Shown here: piece after piece, positions 44,561 through 56,200 of the stretch | How the letters are laid out: the number at the start of each line of letters is the position of its first letter | Position numbering within the stretch: position 1 is the stretch's first letter | Origin: Theocolax elegans | Lineage: Eukaryota; Arthropoda; Insecta; Hymenoptera; Cerocephalidae | DNA: 64,000 bases | Direction of reading: 5' to 3' | NCBI GenBank assembly: GCA_026168455.1 | Contig: CM047426.1 | Coordinates: 66,679,342 to 66,743,341, forward strand | The notes under the pieces: model-generated | Told to the model about the DNA's origin: nothing | Databases searched by the model: none | What the model saw: only the letters and a program-made list of their open reading frames with translations | Program-made: the position numbers and the translations under genes

Positions 44561-44997
44561 ATTTCAATATATTTTTTGATTTTGTGCACTCTCCTGGCAC
44601 TTCCTACCGTTTATGCCCCTGGGGACTTTAACGGTGTCCACCTACCACCTATGTGTGGGTGCTTTTATCCCTCCCTTAAAAACCCCACCATCTCGCATTC
44701 GCCCGCGGTTATGCCCGTGGATGAGGGAAACCTGTGAAGCAGGGAAAAACCTCACCCGAGATGGCCGGTGTATTCGAAACATTCTTTTTGGGTGTCAAAG
44801 CCACATTGCGTAGGCCTTGACACCGAAACCGAATGTTTCACACCTCCCGCTCACGTTGTGAAGTGTGGAAAAACACCTAACCGATCCCGAAAGCCGCACA
44901 AGAATGGTGTCACCCATCCAAGTACGAACCGCACTCAGTGCTGCTTAACTTTCGTGATCGGCCGAGGTGCGTCTCCGCCACTCCGCCGCCGCGTCGG
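44561..44997 (-). mobile_element. 5S rRNA-derived SINE, copy 2
   Basis: It is of the same family as 37525-37910. The 5S-like part (44972-44911, minus) reads CTCGGCCGATCACGAAAGTT, AAGCAGCACTGAG, GGTTCGTACTTGGATGGGTG and is closer to animal 5S than copy 1. It is flanked by a perfect 20-bp target duplication, TTCAGGTAAGTTCTTATATT, at 44541-44560 and 44998-45017, in sequence that is uninterrupted in the sister CACTA ends at 47900 and 59160. Compared with copy 1 it has an extra segment at 44690-44755. Its frames are not genes. Confidence 0.9.
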
Positions 44998-45235
44998 TTC
45001 AGGTAAGTTCTTATATTTATTGAGAAAAGTTTTATCCAACTGATATTGTTTTATAAATTTGGAAAAAGTTTGGATTTACTTTAGCTTAAGTTATAAACGT
45101 TTAGATAAGGTTTATTTAAATATTGTAAAGTTTTTTTTATTTTAGCGGAATTTATAAGAATTGATGTAATAAATAGAAATGTATCCAAACTTTATCTAAC
45201 GTTTTTTTAAATTCTATAAAATTTAAAATAAATGT

Positions 45236-45682
45236 ATTAACAATATAAAAATTCTTTATTATACATTCATAAAACCATTATTTATACTTTTATACAATAC
45301 TTATTTTCACAATAGCGTTTCAAAATTTAAGTAACTTCATTATTTTTTGTCGATTTAACAATAAATCTTTTGTCGCCTAAATTTAGATAAAAACAAACAT
45401 TTAATATATGATTTACATCAATAAGTATTGAAGTAGCTGAATCGGTACATCTATAAATGGTATGTATAAAGTTATCTACATAGTCGCACTTAAATACTGA
45501 TTCGATTGCGCATTTAACCATTATCCCATGCGTTTTACAATTTGGAGTACAATTGTCAAATGTAAATACACATGAACATTTTCATAATCTAAAAAAGGTT
45601 TCTACATAACCTACATTAACTAAATTGTTCTTTATATATTCTACGTACGATGAGTTTGTACTTTTATTTAAAGAAAATAATT
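45236..45682 (-). pseudogene. CACTA transposase C-terminal remnant, left arm
   Basis: The frame 45521-45327 reads FIHTIYRCTDSATSILIDVN and LNVCFYLNLGDKRFIV. It aligns loosely with IQYIHKCTDIDESIIVADVK at the C-terminus of the right-arm transposase. It is separated by stops and frameshifts from the fragment upstream. Confidence 0.5.
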
Positions 45683-46740
45683 TTATTTCATAATAAATGT
45701 TTTTTTTAACAAATTGTGAAAATCATAGCATTTTTTCTCATCAATTATTAATTGGTTTCTTGCGGCTATTCTTTGTACGTGATCAGGTACGTATATAAAT
45801 TTATCATACGAACCTATTGTAAAACAATCATCACTTACTTTTTCCAGTTTTAGCCTATGCGTACCTGACTTTTCTACTTTGTTAGAAAAATAAAAAACTG
45901 AGCTATCCTCTTTAATAATTCTATCTTTAAGTTTAGTAAACCCCATAAAAGTTTTTGCAGATGAAGGAAGCTCATTTATCATTAAGTAAAAAGGCCAGAT
46001 ACTAAATTTAGATGATTTAAAGAGCGGCAATCCGTCAGAATTCCACGTGAAAGTTATGTTATTGGGATTGTTTGTATAATCATTGCGTAACGATTTGTAT
46101 GCGGAGCCATCGCAAATATCCTCAAAATGATCTTCATTTATTTTTTGTCGTAAAAACCGATATTTTAAATTTTCTTTAAATTCGGATCGGTCAAACATGG
46201 AAGATAATTGCGATAAAATAGAAATTTCTTAGAAGTAGCTCATGTTTTCACTTTGATTACATTTATTACACAAATTTTCATTTGATTTAAGGCAGCATGA
46301 AGAGCAATGAAAATGTTTTATTAAAGACGCTTTAATGTTTAGAAAAAATTTTTTTAATTTACAAATCGTTTTAATGCAGTTGTTCGGCTTCAAACAATGT
46401 AATTCTATCAATGATATAATAAAAGATAATAATTCTGCTGATATATTAAACCTATTGGTTACACTAAAAATTGTCTAAATACTTTCCCCTTAGGTTATAG
46501 GTGCACCTTCGTATAGTGGTGCATCTATATTTGGAAAAATATTTTCTTCGTCGTTTGAATCGTCAGCATTTTCTGAGTCTGATGAATCAGATGAGTCCGA
46601 TGAATCAGATGAATCCCATGAAACGGATGAATCTATTAATTCTGATGAATCTGACGAATTTTCACCATCAATATTATCTGAACTAATACTCTCTTCGATA
46701 GAAATACTTCCGTGTCCATTTAATCGAATTTGTTTAGAGC
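45683..46740 (-). pseudogene. CACTA Tnp2-type transposase, N-terminal part, left arm
   Basis: Reading leftwards from 46740: an acidic Ser/Asp-rich exon (GSKQIRLNGHGS ... IFPNIDAPLYEGAPIT), two in-frame stops at TAA and TAG just after, then SLIELHCLKPNNCIKT-type sequence, a Cys cluster (CSSCCLKSNENLCNKC), and NNITFTWNSDGLPLFKSSK followed by WPFYLMINELPSSAK. DGxPLFKSS and WPxYLMINELP are signatures of the Tnp2 family; the Asp of SDG is the predicted first catalytic residue. After SSAK the frame continues into TKLKDRIIKEDSSVFYFSNK, a different C-terminal part, so the catalytic core is deleted. The final stop is at 45683. Confidence 0.85.
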
Positions 46741-47484
46741 CTATTTTATTAATTATAGGTTGGTTAATTTAAAAATTAAAGAAATTTTAATTAAATTTAA
46801 TGACAAACTCAGCCAAGATTAACTTTTTATCATTGAAAAAATAACTACAATTATTTATAAAAGAAATTAATAAAAATTCGATATACCTAGATACGGCGGG
46901 ATACGCATTTCGTGACTTATTTCATTGTTATTTAGTTGCACGTGTTCTTCACTATGTTCTAGAAAATTTTCGTTTCCGTTTATTATTGTGAAATCTATAA
47001 ATTATTGATTTAATTGGCATGTATGTAATTTGAAGCATCTGCAGTTTTGATAGATTAAAGTAGGAATAAAATAAATAATTATAAAAATTAATAGATTTAT
47101 AGCTTTTTTAAATATTTATGTATAAGTTTAAAATAATAATACACAATCAATTAAGGTAAACTTCTTTATTAATAAACACCTGGAAAAAGGTGTACTCTGT
47201 ATTAAACAGTTAAAGAGTAAGATGAATTGAAAAGTAAATATTTTAAATAACTTTTATAATAAGTTTTAAAAAAGATAATTACTTTGTCTATTACCCGATC
47301 TACTATCTTCTGTTGAATCAGAACTGTCACTTTCTGAAGAATAAATGTCGCTGCTACTATTGCTAGACGAGTCACCGTCGCTATGATTTATCAAGTTTGA
47401 CAACAACACGTGCTTTCTTGACCGTGAATATTCTTTTAATTCCCATTTTCGTTTAGACATTCTTTTATCTAAGTAAACCCCCAA
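46741..47484 (-). pseudogene. CACTA transposase first exons, left arm
   Basis: The first exon starts at the ATG at 47460 (MSKRKWELKEYSRSRKHVLL) and has a Ser-rich acidic tail. A second small exon reads NENFLEHSEEHVQLNNNEIS and MRIPPYL before a GTATAT donor (near 46888). The exon-intron layout is identical to the right arm at 59612-60330. The only coding change noted in exon one is a His for Gln at LINHSDG. Confidence 0.7.
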
Positions 47485-48085
47485 TTATTTAAATATATAT
47501 AAGCTTTGTTTATGTAACAAACTTTCTTTTTTGATATAACAAATTTTACCAAATTCAAGAATAAAATTGAATAATTTTTGTTAGCGCCTTTTTGACATTT
47601 ATATTTGAATTTGCAGTTGCGCGAATTCAATTACAATCGATAAGAAAGACGCTAAATTTCATAGAAGTTAAAAAAATGTTAGATAAAGTTTGGATACATC
47701 TCTATTTAGTACATCAATTCTTATAAATTCCGCTAAAATTAATAAAAACTTTACAATATTTAAATAAACCTTATCTGAACGTTTATAACTTTATAATTTT
47801 AACCTTTACATTTTATAACTTAAGCTAAAGTAAATCAAAACGTTTTCCAAATTTATAAAACTTAAATCAGTTGGATAAAACTTTTCTCAATAAATATAAA
47901 AACTGACCTGAAGGTTGTAGAATCTTTAATTAAATTTATCAAAACTTTGAAAAACTTTATTAAAGCTTTTGCCTAAGTTATGCAAAACTTGGTGGGCACA
48001 AAAATATAAAGTTTGGTAATGTCTCATTGCCCAAACTTTAGAAAAGTTTTGCCAAACTATAGTTTTGCTAAAGTTTGGCAAAAAT

Positions 48086-49429
48086 TTTCCCAAATTTGGC
48101 CTTGTTTACGCGGGATGGGCTTCGATATGAGACATTTTAACTCTTATATCGATAAATCAAAGGGCGCGATAGCGCCCGACGCAAGTATGGGCGCGTAAGC
48201 CATATATACAACTAACTCAGTCCTCATAGTTTTCATTTCATAACCGTTTATTATATACTATTTATTTTTATGAAATCTATGAAATATTACTTTGTCTATT
48301 TATTTATCTTTTGTTTACTTCAAATTTTGTCCGAATTCATTCACGCATAATTATATTCCATTTGAAAAAATTCACTTATTGAAGGTAAAATAACTTTTGA
48401 GCAAATTATTATATCAGTACCTGAATTTTGATCCCACCATTAGACGTGATTTGGCATATTATGTACTGATCCTTACTAATCTACTCGACTGTTACCGTCC
48501 ACTGCAAAGTAGATATTTTATATTACATTTATTTAACAAAATCTACCATATTTTATAGATAAATTCAGCGTATGATATAATGATTATAGCTACTTTAAAA
48601 CAATTTTTTATTATTTTCTATATAAACCCAACATGTGTGTTTGATTCATTGGCAAGTGGAAAAGTCATTTAGTAATTTTGTAACTTTTATAACTTTTATA
48701 GTGGTAACTTTATAATTATCCGTCCCTACTGAAGTTACTGAATAACCACATTCATTTTCTATAAAGATAGTATATGTGTTTGATTCTTTGACAACTGTAT
48801 AATATTCAATTATTATATGACCAGTAATTGGTATAGAATTTTTTTATTTCACGGTTAGGTGAAATGAATGTATTATAGTTATATATTCACTTATAAATAA
48901 TTTATAAAAACAATGTTTATTATAGTAAGTTATTGTACTCTATACTTATATCCATTGCATACCTCCTTTAACATTTCAATAATACCAATACGTCAGTTCT
49001 TTGGCAAATATATAGGTTATATAGAAATTTTGTTAATTTGATATGTATATAATTAATAGCAACGGCAAGTATTTTGTAGATGTCAGCAGAAATTTTTTTT
49101 ATTTATTAGAGTTTCACTTTCAGTAATATTATTATTCATTATTAATTATTCCACGTTGAATTTGTGCCTCTAGAGAGTAATTTATATTAAACATTATATT
49201 ATCGATTTGCCCGTCTTACATACACGTAGTTCGTGGTGAATAAACTTGTCTAGTATCGCCGACTAGATATCACGTACTCGATGACTAAACAAAATATGCA
49301 ACTATATATATGATGTTTACGAAATATTTCCCGCGCAGCGGCTGCGTTTACCTGTCCGCACACTTGCCGTTAAAGTTGTTTGGAAATCGAATTTCCATTT
49401 CCAACAACGACAGGTAAAACAATGATAAT
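48086..49429. repeat. Left arm of giant inverted duplication, non-coding
   Basis: The stretch mirrors 57181-58980 with few differences: the GGGCGC-GATA-GCGCCC hairpin with GCAAGTATGGG at 48157-48215, then AT-rich sequence, and GATATCACGTACTCGATGAC near the inner end. Compared with the right arm it lacks about 500 bp (57415-57915 there). The join to Gypsy sequence is at about 49429. The last 110 bp (49317-49429) are open on the minus strand and continue the Gypsy ORF3 frame by chance. Confidence 0.85.
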
Positions 49430-50273
49430 CTAAATTAGCCTGAGCACGCTCTTCCTCCTCGCGAGCTCTGGCTAGTCGGCGTTGGGCCTCCTTGGCCTCC
49501 TCCTCGAGTCTAAAACGATCCTCGTGGGCCCTCTGAGCGGCTTCTTCTCGTCTCTGCAGTTCTTCGGCACGAGCGGCTTCCGCCGCTCTCTCCCGCCGGT
49601 CCGCCCTCATGGCCGAGACCGCTTGGCGTTCCGCTTTACGGTATCTAATGAGGGCCTCCCAGGGATCACTTTAATCGGAGGCTTCTTGGTATTTCGCCAT
49701 GAATTGATCAAACAAGGCAAAGGCGTGCTTTTCGGCGATTGACGTGGCCTTAAAAGACTCACGTGCCTTCGTCAATGCCTCCAACACGGTTTGCCATGCC
49801 TCTTCCCTATCCTCCGATAGTTCCTGGCTCAGGGTCGGACCGGATTGAGACGTCGAACCCTCGCTCTGATCCGGAGTACTCATTCCCGGACGTCGAAGGG
49901 GAACATACTCCTCTGCGTTCTCCTGGAGTTGGCTGGAGAGCCGGACCTCCGGCTCCCTGGGCCGTTGTTCAGCCCTGACCATGGACGGCGGTGGACCTGC
50001 CGGAATCGTGCCTGTAGCCTGAGGCAATTCCGGCTCGACTACCAGGTCGCTCGATGGATGGACGGGTACCCCATCCGGCCCATCCTCCACGATCACCACC
50101 GCGTCTTGGTCCTCCTGCCTCCGCCGTCTCTCCTCCACCTCATCTCTCACAGCCTGGTCCACGGCCGTGGTGATCCCGTTGAGGAGCTCAAGCGTCTGTG
50201 GCTCGTTAATGCCACTCTGAATGAGGCGGGCCACCAACTGCTCCAGCTGTTCGCTGTCGAACTGGATCGGCAT
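49430..50273 (-). pseudogene. Gypsy third ORF: coiled-coil protein in env position
   Basis: The start at 50273 (MPIQFDSEQLEQLVARLIQS) is preceded directly by TGTTTAG, a good splice acceptor. A frame of about 280 residues follows: a helical N-terminus, a Pro/Glu-rich middle, HAFALFDQFMAKYQ, then (after a single in-frame TAA at 49671-49673) a long Arg/Glu coiled coil (RRERAAEAARAEELQRREEA, RRLARAREEEERAQ). No signal peptide, membrane segment or Cys pattern is visible, so this is not a typical envelope protein. It lies 73 bp after the pol stop. The 3' end is lost at the junction with the arm. Its role is unknown; structural or RNA-binding functions are possible. Confidence 0.65.
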
Positions 50274-50345
50274 CTAAACAAACAGATACCAATTGTCAGG
50301 GTCATTCCAATCTCAGAGTAAATTTCATTAGCCATACTTAACTAT

Positions 50346-51060
50346 CTAACGCTTTGTCATACCTCGTGGTCGACCTCTACCACGTTTAACTTGTCCACGG
50401 TGACTTATTTTAGAGACAACATTCGCTCGGTTTTGCGGTATCGCAACGACTCTAGCATGTTTGCGCGGCCTACCTCTGATTCGTTTAAAAGGGGACGCGT
50501 TGTCGGTCGGATTACCGTCATGTTCCTCGCATGGAACTTCGCTCGCTTGCGTCTCGTCGTTCAAGACGTCTTCGCTCGCAGGAACCGTATTATCAGATTC
50601 CTCTTCCAGCGTAGGTTGACCGATCTCGATGTCGTCTACTTCTCCGTACTCATCCCCGTGATCATCGAATAAGTACGGTTTTAGATACTGTACGTGACAT
50701 TTCTCTTTGTTACCTCGGGCATCTTGTATCTTGACGGTGTTTGGGCCGTAGCTATAAACTACCGAATATGGGCCAACGTATTTCGGGGCTAACTTGGCCG
50801 AAATACCTTGAGCACTGGATGAAAGGACTCGATTCTTCTTCCACACTAGGTTTCCAACTTCAAAAGATGCAGCTCTTCGCCCGGCATTGTAGTAACCGGC
50901 TTGCCTTTCATGAGCTTTACTCGCATTGGCCAATGCTTTCTTGTAAAGCTCAGGTAATCTTGACAGCCGATCACTCCACTCAAGCAAACGTTGGTAGTCC
51001 ACACGTTGTTGAACCAGCTCGTCTTGCGCTCTACGAGCTGTGTGGTTGCCGGCCATAGTT
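50346..51060 (-). pseudogene. Gypsy integrase C-terminal domain with AT-hook-like tail
   Basis: The frame contains RRAASFEVGNLVWKKNRVLS, KYVGPYSVVYSYGPNTVKIQ and HVQYLKPYL, the GPY/F module of Gypsy integrases, which contacts DNA and helps choose targets. After an acidic linker, the tail carries two AT-hook-like motifs, IRGRPRKHAR and GRGRPRGMTK. The stop is at 50346. The frame is shifted relative to the catalytic part upstream. Short distance to the third ORF fits an env-like layout. Confidence 0.85.
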
Positions 51061-53262
51061 TAACATGGCTGGACTCCATCCTGTCGAGCTTTGTATCGCT
51101 GTATTTAGAGCGAATACCAAGTCGAGGAGTTTCTCATCCCATGTATTGTGCTTTTCTGTGATATAGGACGCGATCATTGTCTTCAACGTCCTATTAGCAT
51201 GTTCAACAGGATTAACCTGAGCATGTTAAGGAGGAATCGTCGTATGGAAAATTCCTCGTTCCATTAAGTAGTCATCCACGAGTTTATTTTTAAACTCGGT
51301 TCCGTTGTCCGACAGAAATACCTCTGGAGTACCATAACGTGTGATGACTCGCTCATGCAACTCTTTACGATGGTCCTAGCATTAGCTTTCCGAATCGGGA
51401 CCGCCTCGATCCAGCGCGTAAACAAATCCTGAAAGACCAATATGTATTCGTATCCATGTGCTGACCGCGGAAGTGGGCTAGTGACGTCACCTGCTACAAC
51501 TTGCCATGGTTTCTCTGTCACGCGTCTTCCCATCAAATCCATGGGAGGACGTTGCTCCACCTTACACTGTTGGCAGACCAGACATTTGCGTACATATTCT
51601 CCGACTTCGGCGTAGTACCGCGGCCAATAATACATTTTGGCCACTCTAGCAAATATCCTTTCCCTACTTAAGTGTCCAGCAGTCGGATCGTCATGATACT
51701 CACGGAGTATGGATTGTCTGTGCTCCTCTGGTACAACCAGCTTCCAAGCGTCTTGATCCTCTATCACGTCGTCTAACTCGTTATCGACGCGACACGAATA
51801 CAAATTGTTTCCTATTATCTTCCATTCCGGAAAATCTCTAGGTCGCTCTGTTACGTTTTTCAGCCATGAGAGGTACCAAGGATCTCTGGTAGTTTGGCTC
51901 CAAGAAACTGAAGCGATGGTCGGCTCGTCTTCCTCATACATGCGAGAAAGTGCATCAGGGACATAGTTTAGAGCTCCTTTCCTGTACTCAATTGTAAAAT
52001 TATGAGACTGGAGTTCTAATGCCCATCTGGCGAGCCGACTCGTTGGATTGTGTATATTGCACAGCCAACGAAGACTACTATGATCAGTTATAACCTTAAA
52101 CTGGTAACCCTCAATATATTGTCGAAATTTTCTAATTGCCCATACTACGGCCAAGCATTCCCGTTCTGAGACGCTATAGTTGCGTTCTGCTGGCGAGAGT
52201 ACTCTACTGGCAAACTTCAGGACTCTCTCTACTCCATCAACGATCTGTGTTAGTACTGCACCGATACCGGTATCACTAGCATCTGTTTGAATGGTATAAT
52301 CACCATTCTCGTCAGGAGTCTGTAGAACAGGTGCAATCATCAACAGCGCTTTGAGTCGCTGAAATACACTTTCTTGCTCTTGGAGCCATTCATACTTTTG
52401 GTCTTTCTTTGTAAGACGTGTTAACGGCTCCGCTATCGTAACACAGTCGGGTATAAATCGTCTGTACCAAGATGCCACCCCGAGGAATCGTCTCACCTGC
52501 TTGAGATTTCGGGGAGCCGGAAATTCTTTTATCGGCTCCGTCTTAGCTGGATCAGGTCTTATCCCGTCGCGATTGACCCGTACACCCAAATATCTTATTT
52601 CGGGTTGACAGAAAACACATTTTTTTTGGTTTACCGATAAACCGGCTTCCGTCAAACGAGTCAACACCTCCTTTAGCAACAATTTGTGCTCTTCGAAGGT
52701 CTCCGTCACGACAATGATATCGTCGAGATAAGAGTAAGCATTCGGTTCGAGAGTGTGTCCAATCACCTGGTTTATCATGCGTTGGAACGTCGCACCAGCA
52801 TTTGCCAACACAAAGGGCATACGCGTAAACTGGAACAAACCCATTCCAGGTAACGTAAATGCTGTAATCGGGCGCGATTCCATTTGCAGAGGTATTTGGT
52901 GATAGGCGCAGTTCATATCTATCGTAGATATATATCGGGCTCTCTTAAGTTTGCGTAAGATATCTTATAAACGGCAAAGGATGCGCATCAGGTTTGGTCA
53001 AAGCGTTGACCTTCCTGAAGTTAATGCAAAAATGTCTTGCATTTTCGCCCTTCTTAGCCATCACCACTGAACTGGACCATCCGCTACTAGACGGTTATAT
53101 AACACCTGTCTCGAGCATCTCTCGAACTTGTCGATGCATCTCCTCTCGAATCTTGTCCGAGACGAGATAATACCTTTGTTTGATCGGCCGCGCTGAACCG
53201 ACGTCGATAACATGTTCAACATCATATGATCGGCCAATCTTTGGCAAAGTACTGGATAGCAC
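51061..53262 (-). pseudogene. Gypsy pol: RT, RNase H and integrase core
   Basis: The main frame (52916-51264) shows YHQIPLQMESRPITAFTLPG, LANAGATFQRMINQV and catalytic YLDDIIVV (RT); TDASDTGIGAVL, SERECLAV and TDHSSLRWL (RNase H); HHCC-type HDDPTAGH ... CLVCQQCK and AGDVTSPLP (integrase zinc region and first Asp). Upstream RT sequence continues shifted to about 53262. After ARTIV the frame breaks; the other frames give SDNGTEFKNKLVDDYL (second Asp) and NPVEHANRTLKTM (Glu), with a TAA after TTIPP. The three integrase acidic residues are thus still visible, but at least two frameshifts and one stop rule out function. Confidence 0.95.
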
Positions 53263-53964
53263 TTAATCCAGAAGTTCACGCAGTTGTCGGCGCTCATCTT
53301 CTGTCGCGTCGGCCACACCCGCTGGCGACAACGAAGCGTGCCCACTCTCAATACTCGCCACTTCTAGCTGCAATAATTGTGATGACCCTTTGAAGTATAA
53401 ACAGTCGGAATCTGGGTCTAGAACTGCTCGGAATGCTCGAATGAAATTCACTCTTAAATAGCATTCCGCATCTAAATTTGGCATAATTACGACCCGTATA
53501 TCTTGCGTGTCTTTACCAATAGTAAAAGGTAGCATAACATTTCCACACAACTGGTGTGTGCTACCATCCGCAAGCTTAGCACTACCCGCTTGCTTATCGA
53601 GACTGGATCTGCCAAGAGCGGTTGCCAACTGCAAACCGTTCAAACCCATGACCGTTGTTGATGCACCTGGATCAAACAACGCTCGGATCCGGTATCCACC
53701 GATGTCGATTTGACACCACCAGCGCATCTCATCTTCTGGACTATAAACTCGCTGGTTCGGTTCCGGAGTAATTTTTAAAATCTTACTCGTGACCGGATCC
53801 GTCCTAACTTCTTTGGGGTCATTTATCGTCAGATCTTCTTGACGTCTCTCTGCAGCTTGACTGCCTCGAGATTTGAGGATTAATACCGCTTCTCCGGGGA
53901 CTCCCTCAACCTCGGGACCAGCGGCTGTCCCCTCTAGCCGCTTCCCCGTGCGTTTTTTGCACAA
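53263..53964 (-). pseudogene. Gypsy protease region
   Basis: The frame contains IGGYRIRALFDPGASTTVM, the aspartic protease active site with Pro in place of the usual Ser or Thr after Asp, followed by LPFTIGKDTQ and MPNLDAECYLRVNFIRAFR. Upstream is a disordered linker. In insect Gypsy elements DPGA-type sites occur, so this may be the family state and not a lesion. It overlaps the gag end by 31 bp in another frame, consistent with a frameshift strategy for gag-pol, though lesions elsewhere prevent a firm statement. Confidence 0.85.
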
Positions 53965-55481
53965 TCAGGACACGTCCTAATTGTATAGCCCAATTTGCCA
54001 CATGTATTGCAAGCTATAGGCTTGGGGACAACATCTTTCCGCTTCTCCTTATCACCGTCATTTAACTTCTCGTCGTTTCGTGACGTATGGCCATTCGATG
54101 ACTGTCGATCAGGACTCTTACGACCACCCTTCCTCTGTCCCACTTGAAACGAGGAGGTGATCTGTGGGTCTTCTTGCTTTGAGAGACATCATTCTTGCCT
54201 CTCACCCCAGCTGTATGGTAACTCGTTTTTACGGATATTAACGTCTCCTCAAGAATCTTTGTGAACCGTTCCAAAAGATCTGGTTGGGTCGGTTCACCCG
54301 TTTCCTTGGCTACGCTTGCTACCTTTGATTTAGCGTTCGGCCGCTTCTTATTCCCCGACTTATATGCTAATTCAGGCAACATCAAATCTTCTTCTGCGGG
54401 AGGCGGCCGGTATAGCTTTTCTCGCTCGAGTGTTTGCTCGGCGTCCAACGCCAATTGCAAAAAACTCTCGATCGACCGAGCTTCAACTCTCTTAAATAGC
54501 CGTTGCAGTTGAGGTAGCATATTGCGGTACAGATGATCTAACTGGCTCCGCTCATCGGCGATCGGCTTGAGCTTACGCATTATCGCAATCGAGCAGGTAA
54601 TATAATCTCTTACCGGCTCATCTTCGCCTTGCGTACGAGCGTTAGATTCCTCGATGAGCCGTTATTGATAACTCTGGCCCATCCCGTACCACATCTTGGC
54701 ATATCTTACAAAAACTTGCCATGAGTGCCATCTATCCTTCACGTTCCGATACCACGTAGCTGCGTTATCGGTGAGAAGCTCTGACAAGGACGGTAACACC
54801 TCGTTCTCGCTGAGGTTGGCGAGTATTCTACAATCTTCTACTCGCGCAAGAAATGCTTTAATACTCTGGCTTTTGTCTCCAGAGAATCGAACTATCGCGG
54901 GCGTAGAAGTCCATTTTCAGAGCACACACTTGAGCCTCCAAATCTTTCATCCGTGCTGACATGACGGCCTGTTGCTTCAACTGCTCCGTCAACATTGCAG
55001 CAAATGTCGCTGGTATCTCGAATTGTGCTCCGCCTGTAGACACTAGCGTGATCCACTCTTCTTTATTGGCTTCTTGGCTGGAGACTTCGGATTGCTGATC
55101 CTCTGCATGCTGATCTACCTCAGTATCTGCATCTGTCTCTTGCTCTTCTATGTCTGGAACGTCCAGTGCAAGAGTCTGTTGTAAAACTTCTACAACAGTT
55201 GGATCAGAATCCGGATCAGGTAATGCCGGATTCTGGGCAAACATAGCCTTGAACCAATCCGACCTCCGCCTATTTCGCCTTTCGCGATCCACCAACTGAT
55301 TTGTTTCTTCAGCGAAATCCTAAGCCGTATAATTTCTCATTAACCACCGATGGAGACGCTCAGCTCTCTTATAATTTGGGCCGTCAATCCGCATCTCCAA
55401 CGACTCGAGGTGAGTCTTTATCTGTTCATCGGATTGAGTATCAATCCAGTTGTCAATCTGGTCAGTCAACGATTCTGCCAT
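53934..55481 (-). pseudogene. Gypsy gag
   Basis: The start is an ATG at 55481 (MAESLTDQIDNWIDTQSDEQ). A TAG at codon about 52 interrupts the N-terminal frame, which resumes as VDRERRNRRRSDWFKAMFAQ and runs to 54858. Shifted frames (54580-54062) carry capsid-like helices (LDHLYRNMLPQLQRLF) and EQTLEREK. The last part (54143-53934) has a zinc-knuckle-like CNTCGKLGYTIRTC: the expected His is Tyr (CAT to TAT would suffice). Several frameshifts separate the parts. The gag start lies within about 10 bp of the inverted RT fragment at 55492, with no leader or LTR between. Confidence 0.85.
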
Positions 55482-55491
55482 ATTATCGATA

Positions 55492-56200
55492 GGGTTTGTT
55501 CCAGTTTACTCGTATGCCATTGGGTTGGCAAATGCTGGTGCGACATTCCAACGCATGATAAACCAGGTGATTGGACATACTCTCGAACCGAATGCTTACT
55601 CTTATCTCGACGATATCATTGTCGTGACGGAGACCTTCGAAGAGCACAAATTGTTGCTAAAGGAGGTGTTGACTCGTTTGACGGAAGCCGGTTTATCGGT
55701 AAACCAAAAAAAATGTGTTTTCTGTCAACCCGAAATAAGATATTTGGGTGTACGGGTCAATCGCGACGGGATAAGACCTGATCCAGCTAAGACGGAGCCG
55801 ATAAAAGAATATCCGGCTCCCCGAAATCTCAAGCAGGTGAGACGATTCCTCGGGGTGGCATCTTGGTACAGACGATTTATACCCGACAGGCACGATTCCG
55901 GCAGGTCCACCGCCGTCCAGGGTCAGGGCTGAACAACGGCCCAGGGAGCCGGAGGTCCGGCTCCCCAGCCACCTCCAGGAGAACGCAGAGGAGTATGTTC
56001 CCCTTCGACGTCAGGGAATGAGTACTCCGGATCAGAGCGAGGGTTCGACGTCTCAATCCGGTCCGACCCCGAGCCAGGAACTATCGGAGGATAGGGAAGA
56101 GGCGTGGCAAACCGTGTTGGAGGCATTGACGAAGGCCCGTGAGTCTTTTAAGGCCACGTCAATCGCCGAAAAGCATGCCTTCGCCTTGTTTGATCAATTC
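55492..56200 (+). pseudogene. Gypsy deletion derivative: RT piece joined to ORF3 piece
   Basis: From 55492 to 55887 the plus strand repeats the RT (LANAGATFQRMINQV, YLDDIIVV, LGVASWYRRFIPD) found at 52850-52450 on the minus strand, nearly base for base, apart from a one-base loss near 55520. At 55888 it jumps directly to the third ORF (LSQELSEDREEAWQTVLEAL, HAFALFDQF), matching about 50010-49700. The piece therefore has the same element order as the main copy with two deletions, and it is the right-arm partner of that copy in the giant inverted duplication. Confidence 0.9.

Larger units (their letters stand above)
44450..48085 (-). mobile_element. CACTA/EnSpm element, left arm copy
   Basis: This is a 3.2-kb element (without the SINE inside it), with inverted ends of about 350 bp: 44455-45235 on one side (split by the SINE) and 47690-48085 on the other. 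The shared end sequence includes GGCAAAAGCTTTAAT, GATTCTACAACCTTCAGGT and TTTATCCAACTGAT, and subterminal repeats of TTTGGCAAAACTTT type. A candidate terminus is CACCAAGTTTTGCATAAC, consistent with the CAC start of this superfamily. The coding region is a Tnp2-type transposase with its middle deleted. A sister copy lies in inverted orientation at 58.9-62.6 kb. Confidence 0.75.
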
